Position numbers and translations under genes: made by a program
Part shown: one piece after another, positions 16,910-22,990 of the stretch
Layout of the letters: each line of letters starts with the position of its first letter
Position numbering within the stretch: the first letter of the stretch is position 1
The notes under the pieces: model-generated
What the model was told of the DNA's origin: nothing
Database searches by the model: none
Seen by the model: only the letters and a program-made list of their open reading frames with translations
Assembly (NCBI GenBank): GCA_902773665.1
Contig: CACYFF010000015.1
Coordinates: forward strand, 1 to 44,945
Origin: an uncultured Eubacteriales bacterium
GTDB taxonomy: Bacteria; Bacillota; Clostridia; Peptostreptococcales; Anaerovoracaceae
DNA: 44,945 nucleotides
Direction: 5' to 3'

Positions 16910-18124
16910 TTATGCGAGTCTCTTTTCGAGATTCTTTCTGATCTCTGCGATGAACTTATCGGTGGTAACGGCCTTGGCGTCGATGCCTTCTGCCAGACCC
17001 ACCAGGTCCTTCGTCATGATGCCGCTGTACAGGGTGTCGAAGCAGGCGCCTTCCAGCTGATCCGCGAAGTTCTGCAGATCGGCCAGGCCGTCCATCTCGC
17101 TTCTCTTACGCAGTGCACCGCTCCAGGCGAAGATCGTCGCCATGGGGTTGGTGGAAGTCATCTCGCCGGTCTCCTTATACTTGTAGTAGTGGCGGGTGAC
17201 GGTGCCGTGGGCAGCCTCGTACTCGAACTTGCCGTCCGGGCTGCAGAGCACGGAGGTCATCATGGCCAGAGAACCGAAGGCGGTGGAGACCATGTCGCTC
17301 ATAACGTCGCCGTCGTAGTTCTTGCAGGCCCAGATGTAGCCGCCTTCGCTGCGGATGACCCGTGCAATGGCGTCGTCGATGAGGGTGTAGAAGTATTCCA
17401 GACCCAGCTTTTCGAACTCTTCCTTATAGCACTCTTCATAGACCTGCTGGAAGATGGCCTTGAACTGGCCGTCGTACTTCTTGCAGATGGTGTCCTTGGT
17501 GGAGAACCACAGGCTCTGCTTAGTGTTGATGGCATACTTGAAGCAGCTGTGGGCGAAGGATTCGATGGAGGAATCCTTGTTGTACAGACCCTGCAGCACG
17601 CCCGGGCATTCGAAGTCGTAAACGACGGATTCCCATTCCTCGCCGGATTCGCCCTTGAAGGAGATCTTGGCCTGGCCCTTTTCGGGAACTCTGTAGTCTA
17701 CGGCCTTATAGATGTCGCCGTACGCATGACGGGCGATGGTGATGGGCTTCTTCCAGTTCTTGACGACCGGCTTGATGAAGTCTACCAGGATGGGCGCGCG
17801 GAACACGGTGCCGTCCATGATGGCACGGATGGTGCCGTTGGGGCTCTTCCACATCTCGGTGAGGTTGTATTCGGTCATTCTCTGGGCGTTGGGGGTGATG
17901 GTGGCGCACTTGACGCCGACGCCGTACTTTCTGCAGGCGTTGGCAGCATCTTTCGTCACCTGGTCCTTCGTCTTGTCTCTTTCCATCAGGCCCAGATCGT
18001 AGTATTCGGTCTTCAGGTCCACGAAGGGTTCGAGCAGTTCGTCCTTGATCATCTTCCAGATGATCCGGGTCATTTCGTCGCCGTCCATTTCGACCAGCGG
18101 AGTCGTCATTTTGATCTTTTCCAT
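16910..18124 (-). CDS. icd: NADP-dependent isocitrate dehydrogenase, eukaryote-like type II
   Basis: Interconverts isocitrate and 2-oxoglutarate + CO2. The 404 residues match the homodimeric type II (human IDH1-like) subfamily rather than the E. coli type. Motifs: TPLVEMDGDEMTRIIW at the N terminus, SPNGTIRAIMDGTVFR (substrate Ser and Arg), NYDGDVMSD (metal Asp) and AAHGTVTRHY, where the Arg-His pair is the NADP signature. AGGAGG lies upstream of the ATG. It sits between the aconitase-family gene (27 bp gap) and citD. Next to a citrate-cleaving enzyme, it could run in the reductive (carboxylating) direction or supply 2-oxoglutarate for glutamate. Confidence 0.95.
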   Translation of the reverse strand: MEKIKMTTPLVEMDGDEMTRIIWKMIKDELLEPFVDLKTEYYDLGLMERDKTKDQVTKDAANACRKYGVGVKCATITPNAQRMTEYNLTEMWKSPNGTIRAIMDGTVFRAPILVDFIKPVVKNWKKPITIARHAYGDIYKAVDYRVPEKGQAKISFKGESGEEWESVVYDFECPGVLQGLYNKDSSIESFAHSCFKYAINTKQSLWFSTKDTICKKYDGQFKAIFQQVYEECYKEEFEKLGLEYFYTLIDDAIARVIRSEGGYIWACKNYDGDVMSDMVSTAFGSLAMMTSVLCSPDGKFEYEAAHGTVTRHYYKYKETGEMTSTNPMATIFAWSGALRKRSEMDGLADLQNFADQLEGACFDTLYSGIMTKDLVGLAEGIDAKAVTTDKFIAEIRKNLEKRLA

Positions 18125-18151
18125 TGGGATATTACCTCCTCGCTCAGAAAA

Positions 18152-20389
18152 TTACTTCAGCTTGGCTGCGTAGAAGTTCATGAGGCAGCCTTCCAGGATG
18201 ATGGTCTTTTCGTCTTCGGTGAGACCCTTGATGTGGAGCATGATGTCCTTGACGCCATCCTTGCAGATGACCTTGGCGGGAATGTCCTCGATGCCTTCGG
18301 CCACAGCCTTGCGGATGCCGGGTACGAATACGTAGTCGTCTTCTTCGTAGTCGAACTTGGTCTCCGGATCGATGGTGAACGGCAGAATGCCCCAGTTGAT
18401 GCAGTTGCTGCGGTAGCGCTTGGTGGCGAACTCGTAGCAGATGTTGGCGAAGCCGCCCAGCACCTTCTGGCAGGACGCGGCCTGTTCTCTGGCGGAACCG
18501 TCGCCGGGCTTGTTGGCGAAGACGCAGGAGCCGAACTGGGTGTTCTTCAGCAGTTCGTCGGCGTCACCGACCTTTGCCAGCGCTTCCTTGAGAGCCGTTA
18601 CGTCGCCGCCCTCTCTTCTCGCCTTCTCCTGGGCCGCGATAGCCTTGGACTTGCCGACGTATTCGGGGCAGCGTCTGGACAGCGCGTATTCGGAGAGCTT
18701 GAGCGGGTTGGACCGCAGGGAGCTCGTTTCGCCGGAGGGGATGAGTTCGTCCGTGGTGGTCACAGGATCGTGGATGACCGCAGCCAGCTTGAGCATGATA
18801 TTGTCGGTGAGCGCATACATCTTCGGCCAGTCGGTGATGTTCGGTCCGAGGATGAGTTCCACGGAAGGATCGGCCTTGCCGAAGCCGTAGTACAGTCTCT
18901 TGTTGTAGACTTCCTTGTCGAAGTGATATTCGTGCGGGGTGTATTCGTAGTCGATATCCGTCGCAGCGGTAATGCGTCCGCCGTTGGCTGCGGTGGCAGC
19001 GATGGAGCGGGCATCCATCAGAGCGACGCCGGAGATCTGACCTTCACCGGGCTTGGAACCTTCTCTGTTGGGGAAGTTTCTCGTGGTGTGGCGCAGGGAC
19101 AGACCGTTGTTGGCAGGTACGTCGCCGGCACCGAAGCACGGTCCGCAGAAGGACGGCTTGATGACGACGCCTGCTTCCATCAGGGTCTGGGTGGCGCCGA
19201 TCTTCGTGAGTTCCAGGGATACGGGAACAGATGTCGGATAGACGCTCATGGAGAAGTAGCTGTTGCCGGTGCTCTTGTCCTTTAAGATGCAGGCCGCCTC
19301 GTCGATGGAGTCGAACATGCCGCCGGAGCAGCCTGCGATGATGCCCTGCTCTGCGTAGACGCCGTCCTCGTGGACCTTGGACTGCAGATCCATGTGGGCC
19401 TTCGGGAACTTCTTGGCAGCCTCTGCCTCGACACCCGCCAGGAGCTCCTTGGCGTTGGCCTGGAATTCGTGGATGGTGTAGGCGTTGGAGGGATGGAACG
19501 GCAGAGCGATCATGGATTCCTGCTTGTCGAGATCGATGGTGATCATGGAATCGTAGTACGCGCCGTTGCCTGCCTGCAGCTTCTTGTAGTCGTCCGGTCT
19601 CTGGTGCGCCTTGAAGAAGCCTTCGGTGATCTCGTCGGTCTCCCAGATGGAGGAGACGCAGGTGGTCTCGGTGGTCATAACGTCGATGCCGTTGCGGAAA
19701 TCGATGGGCAGGTACTTGAGGCCCGGGCCTGCGAATTCCAGCACCTTGTTCTTGACGAAACCGTTGGCGAATGTTGCCTTTACGAGGGAGATGGCCACGT
19801 CGTGGGGGCCGATGCCCTTTCTGGGCTTACCGGTGAGATACACGAGAACGACTTCGGGATAGTTGAGGTCCCAAGTGTTCTTCAGAAGCTGTTTTACGAG
19901 CTCGGGGCCGCCTTCGCCGACAGCCATGGTGCCCAGAGCGCCGTAGCGGGTATGGGAGTCGGAGCCGAGGATCATGGCGCCGCACTTAGCCATTTCCTCT
20001 CTCGCATAGGAGTGAATGACCGACATATTGGCCGGAACATAAATACCGCCGTACTTCTTGGCCGCGGAAAGTCCGAACACGTGGTCGTCTTCGTTGATCG
20101 TTCCGCCTACTGCACAAAGGGAATTGTGGCAGTTGGTCATAGCGTACGGCATGGGGAATTCTTTCAGGCCGGAGCCTCTTGCTGTCTGGATGATCCCGAC
20201 ATAGGTAATGTCGTGAGAAACCATGGCATCAAAAGTGATCTGCAGTTTCTCCGGGTCGCCGGACTTGTTGTGAGCCTGAAGAATACCGTAAGCGATGGTC
20301 TTCTTCTTGGCCTCTTCCTTCGGTTCTAAGCCCTGATCGCAAGGCTTGCCGTCTACGAGGAAGACGCCCTGTTCATGCAGCTGGATCAT
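18152..20389 (-). CDS. Aconitase-family hydratase
   Basis: A 745-residue [4Fe-4S] hydratase, expected to interconvert citrate and isocitrate. The cluster motif FCGPCFGAGD and the following NGLSLRHTTRNFPNREGSK are clear. C-terminal swivel-domain substrate motifs are less clear. The third cluster Cys, normally in SCTN, appears instead as IAGCSGG. Length and this motif recall the YbhJ-like branch of the family rather than AcnA/AcnB. Its place as first gene of an operon with isocitrate dehydrogenase and citrate lyase strongly supports aconitase function. The start has AAAGGAGAG in front. Confidence 0.85.
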   Translation of the reverse strand: MIQLHEQGVFLVDGKPCDQGLEPKEEAKKKTIAYGILQAHNKSGDPEKLQITFDAMVSHDITYVGIIQTARGSGLKEFPMPYAMTNCHNSLCAVGGTINEDDHVFGLSAAKKYGGIYVPANMSVIHSYAREEMAKCGAMILGSDSHTRYGALGTMAVGEGGPELVKQLLKNTWDLNYPEVVLVYLTGKPRKGIGPHDVAISLVKATFANGFVKNKVLEFAGPGLKYLPIDFRNGIDVMTTETTCVSSIWETDEITEGFFKAHQRPDDYKKLQAGNGAYYDSMITIDLDKQESMIALPFHPSNAYTIHEFQANAKELLAGVEAEAAKKFPKAHMDLQSKVHEDGVYAEQGIIAGCSGGMFDSIDEAACILKDKSTGNSYFSMSVYPTSVPVSLELTKIGATQTLMEAGVVIKPSFCGPCFGAGDVPANNGLSLRHTTRNFPNREGSKPGEGQISGVALMDARSIAATAANGGRITAATDIDYEYTPHEYHFDKEVYNKRLYYGFGKADPSVELILGPNITDWPKMYALTDNIMLKLAAVIHDPVTTTDELIPSGETSSLRSNPLKLSEYALSRRCPEYVGKSKAIAAQEKARREGGDVTALKEALAKVGDADELLKNTQFGSCVFANKPGDGSAREQAASCQKVLGGFANICYEFATKRYRSNCINWGILPFTIDPETKFDYEEDDYVFVPGIRKAVAEGIEDIPAKVICKDGVKDIMLHIKGLTEDEKTIILEGCLMNFYAAKLK

Positions 20390-20428
20390 TTGTCTCTCCT
20401 TTTCTTTTTTTTACTATAGCGAAGGCAT

Positions 20429-20473
20429 AAAAATGCCCGTAGTTCTGTGCTCTTACAGTATATCACTACGGGC
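20429..20473 (-). terminator. Terminator or attenuator upstream of the aconitase operon
   Basis: A 9-bp perfect stem GCCCGTAGT (20435-20443) with ACTACGGGC (20465-20473) is followed on the minus strand by ATTTTTAT. It lies 70 bp after the M20 gene and 40 bp before the aconitase start. It may end the M20 transcript. Because little room remains for another promoter downstream, it may also act as a leader attenuator. Confidence 0.65.
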
Positions 20474-20482
20474 AGAAATTGT

Positions 20483-20532
20483 ATACGATTTACGATATTT
20501 TGTGCAATTTATTTACATGGATACAATTTACA
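20483..20532 (-). promoter_or_regulatory. AT-rich control region of the aconitase operon with direct repeats
   Basis: The element ATACRATTTACR occurs twice, at 20483-20494 and 20521-20532, 38 bp apart. A possible minus-strand promoter has -35 TTGCAC (20501-20506) and -10 TATACA (20479-20484 region, 16-bp spacer), which would place the hairpin at 20435-20473 inside the leader. The repeats may be regulator sites. All of this is inferred from sequence pattern only. Confidence 0.4.
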
Positions 20533-20543
20533 TTAAATGGGTA

Positions 20544-21674
20544 TTATGCGCGGATCAGTTCCATCTCGATGTTCACGACCATGTCGATCAGTTCGTCGTT
20601 GAAGTCGAAATGCAGCGTATGGCACCCGTCGCATTCGCCATCCTCGCCGTTGGAGATGAAGAACATGGCGCCAGGCACGACCTTCGTAAAGTTGCCGAAA
20701 TCCTCGGATCCCCGGTAGAACATCGGGCGGTCCCACCACTTGTATCCCAAGGCGTCGCAGGCTTTGCGGAGCTTTTCGTTGCAGGCAGGCGTGCTCACCG
20801 TTTCGGGGAACGCGTCACAGTAGCTGAACTGGCAGGCCAGACCGTATTCCGCGGCGTTCTTCATGGCTTCATCCTCGAGCCTTGCCTGCAGCAGATCCAT
20901 CTCCGCCTCGATCTCGCCGCGGATGGTCATCAGCAGTTTGCCCTTGGAGGCGGCTACGCCGAAGGCTTCCTTCTCGCCTACGTCGATCTGCACGATGGTG
21001 GCAAGCACCAGGCCTTTATAGTTGGCCTGGTCCGCGATCTTCGAGACAGCCAGCACCGTTTTGGCGATGGCTTCGGATGGATTTTTGCCGTCTTCCGGCT
21101 GGCTTGCGTGGGCGGGTGACCCGGTCATGGTGATGGTCATCCCCTTGCTGGCGCAGCAGTAGAGCCCGTCGCGCAGCATGACGGTGTATTTGTGCGCTCC
21201 CGCTTGGCTGTGGAAGCCGTAGATCTCGGCGATGCCGAATTCGGTCAGGAAGTCCGTGCACATGGCAGATCCCGTACCGTTCTCCTCGGCGGGCTGGAAG
21301 ATCATGTAGACATCTCTGTCCGCGCCGTCCTTGTCGAGCTGCATGGCCAGGGCTGCGAGGGCTGCCGCGTGGCCGTCGTGGCCGCACTTGTGACCCACGC
21401 CATCGATGGTACTCTTCCAGGGCTTATCGATGTCGTCGTACACCAGAATAGCGTCCACATCCGCCCGGAAAGCGATGGGAGGCTTCTTCGGATCGGCAGC
21501 CTTATAGCGGGCCAGCACATAGTGACCTCTGTCCAGGATCTCAATGGACGGCGCATTTTCCTTCAGAAATGCGATGATCCGTTCGAAAGTGGGTCTTTCC
21601 TGATTGGAAAGATCGGGATGCGCGTGGATCTCGTGCCGGAGTTCCACCGCCTTGTCGAAAAGTGTCTTATCCAT
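20544..21674 (-). CDS. M20 family amidohydrolase/aminoacylase (copy 1)
   Basis: A 376-residue cytoplasmic zinc hydrolase of the AmhX/HipO type that removes acyl groups from amino acids or similar amides. Seen: RHEIHAHPDLSNQE, FRADVDAILV (metal Asp; the usual form is DALP), GHKCGHDGH (metal ligands), QPAEENGTGS and a GSEDFGNF motif near the C terminus. It closely resembles the M20 gene at 32261-33391, including the unusual KENAPSIEI segment, so the two are paralogues. It follows the DUF134 fusion gene by 27 bp with a strong AAGGAGGC site, suggesting co-transcription. Confidence 0.9.
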   Translation of the reverse strand: MDKTLFDKAVELRHEIHAHPDLSNQERPTFERIIAFLKENAPSIEILDRGHYVLARYKAADPKKPPIAFRADVDAILVYDDIDKPWKSTIDGVGHKCGHDGHAAALAALAMQLDKDGADRDVYMIFQPAEENGTGSAMCTDFLTEFGIAEIYGFHSQAGAHKYTVMLRDGLYCCASKGMTITMTGSPAHASQPEDGKNPSEAIAKTVLAVSKIADQANYKGLVLATIVQIDVGEKEAFGVAASKGKLLMTIRGEIEAEMDLLQARLEDEAMKNAAEYGLACQFSYCDAFPETVSTPACNEKLRKACDALGYKWWDRPMFYRGSEDFGNFTKVVPGAMFFISNGEDGECDGCHTLHFDFNDELIDMVVNIEMELIRA

Positions 21675-21701
21675 AGATTGCCTCCTTATCTGTGATCTCA
21701 G

Positions 21702-22892
21702 TTACTCTACTTCCACCAGTTCGATCTCGAAGTTGAGCTCTTTGCCGGCCATCTCGTGGTTGGCGTCCAGCGTAATGTTCTTGTCGTCCTTCGCGATGAC
21801 CTCCACTTCGAAGGGACGGCCGTCCATCGTCTGCAGGTAGGCCCGATCGCCTACGTTCAGATCCTGGGAACCGGGCAGCTGCTGGATCTCCAGCGTAAAG
21901 ACGTTATTCAAATCGCGGATGCCGTAGGCTTCCTCCGGCATCAGATGCACCTTGCGGATCTCGCCCACTTTCATGTCCGCGACGGCCTTGTCAAATCCGG
22001 GGATCATCATCCCTGCGCCGCAGACGAATTCCAGGGGTTCACCCCGGTCGTAAGAGGAATCGAACTGGGTGCCGTCGTTAAAGGTGCCGCGGTAATGGGT
22101 GCGGACTTTTTTGCCCACGTTCGGACCTTCCATCCGGGGACTGTGGCATCCACCGCAGCCGCCTTCGTGACTCCCGCATTCGTGTTCCCCGCAGCCGTGA
22201 TCGCTGCAATCATGACCTTCCCCGTGGTGATCGTGGTGGTCACAGTTCGCGCCGGTATTGATCAGCTCGCCGCGCAGATACGCCTGTACCGCTTCGTCCG
22301 CATCGCCGTTGGCGCCTGCGCACAGTTCGATGCCCTGCTCCTGCAGAGCTGCCTGTGCACCGCCGCCGATGCCGCCGCAGATCAGGACATCCGCCTTTAC
22401 GGCTTTCAGGAACCCTGCCAGCGCGCCGTGGCCGCTTTCGTTGGTGTTTACGATCTGCTCTGCCGCGATCTTACCGTCCTCGATATCGTACAGCTTAAAC
22501 TGCTCGGTATGCCCGAAATGCTGAAAAATCTCTCCGTTTTCATAACTGACTGCGATCCTCATCGTATCGTTTCCTTTCTCTCTGATGGGCTGGTCGATCT
22601 CTACCGGCGCATATTCACAGCGGCCGCCTGCGATCACCAGGCGTTTTCCGCGGACGATCGTATCCGCGATCTTCTTTCTGGCGCTGTCGTATATCGCCGT
22701 AACGGTGGTCCGCGCGACATTCATCTTGGCCGCGCAGGCCTCCTGCGTTAAACCTTCGTCATCCAGAAGGCGCAATGCTTCGTACTCATCCACCGTCATG
22801 CGCACGGTCTCGGCCTCGGTCACATCATCCGGAGAAAAGCTCCGGTAGACGGGCATCTGTTCGATTCTGCGGCATCGGGTCGGTCTTGGCAT
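21702..22892 (-). CDS. Fusion: DUF134 DNA-binding domain, NifX-like cluster domain, His/Cys linker, SlyD-like FKBP
   Basis: 396 residues with four parts. 1-100: DUF134, starting MPRPTRCRRIEQMP with a helix-turn-helix (LTQEACAAKMNVARTTVTAIY). 111-210: NifX/NifB-type dinitrogenase cofactor domain (MRIAVSYENGEIFQHFGHTEQF, ICGGIGGGAQAAL). 217-250: a linker of 34 residues with 9 His and 6 Cys, a likely metal-binding stretch. 256-396: FKBP-type peptidyl-prolyl isomerase of the SlyD kind (GTFNDGTQFDSSYDRGEP, IPGFDKAVADMKVGE). DUF134-NifX fusions are common in Clostridia; the added FKBP is unusual. AAGGAGAG precedes the ATG. A second ribosome binding site allows a start at residue 111. A metal- or redox-responsive autoregulator is the best guess. 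Confidence 0.88.
   Translation of the reverse strand: MPRPTRCRRIEQMPVYRSFSPDDVTEAETVRMTVDEYEALRLLDDEGLTQEACAAKMNVARTTVTAIYDSARKKIADTIVRGKRLVIAGGRCEYAPVEIDQPIREKGNDTMRIAVSYENGEIFQHFGHTEQFKLYDIEDGKIAAEQIVNTNESGHGALAGFLKAVKADVLICGGIGGGAQAALQEQGIELCAGANGDADEAVQAYLRGELINTGANCDHHDHHGEGHDCSDHGCGEHECGSHEGGCGGCHSPRMEGPNVGKKVRTHYRGTFNDGTQFDSSYDRGEPLEFVCGAGMMIPGFDKAVADMKVGEIRKVHLMPEEAYGIRDLNNVFTLEIQQLPGSQDLNVGDRAYLQTMDGRPFEVEVIAKDDKNITLDANHEMAGKELNFEIELVEVE
22560..22577 (-). promoter_or_regulatory. Internal ribosome binding site and start within the DUF134 fusion
   Basis: AAAGGAAA (22570-22577) lies 7 bases before an in-frame ATG (22562) that begins exactly with the first residues of the NifX-like domain (MRIAVSY). 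Translation here would give a 286-residue protein without the DNA-binding domain. Confidence 0.5.
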
Positions 22893-22904
22893 GGGCTCTC
22901 CTTT

Positions 22905-22952
22905 CTGACATATGTCAGTTATGATGATACGCCCGTTTCTGACTTATGTCAA
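22905..22952 (-). promoter_or_regulatory. Promoter with paired TGAC-N4-GTCA operators
   Basis: On the minus strand: -35 TTGACA (22947-22952), 17-bp spacer, -10 TATCAT (22924-22929). A palindrome TGAC-N4-GTCA (22940-22951) overlaps the -35. A perfect 14-bp palindrome CTGACATATGTCAG (22905-22918) covers the expected start of transcription. The centres are about 34 bp apart. The layout is typical of repression, perhaps by the DUF134 protein itself. Confidence 0.7.
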
Positions 22953-22990
22953 TAATTATTATGACCCTGCGCAGAGGCCGGTGGAGCGCA

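Noticed and set aside
17189-19285. 698-codon open frame on the plus strand across the icd and aconitase genes
   Set aside because: It lies opposite two clear enzymes and has the low-complexity Val/Asp/Gly/Arg-rich look of an antisense frame; no domain is visible.
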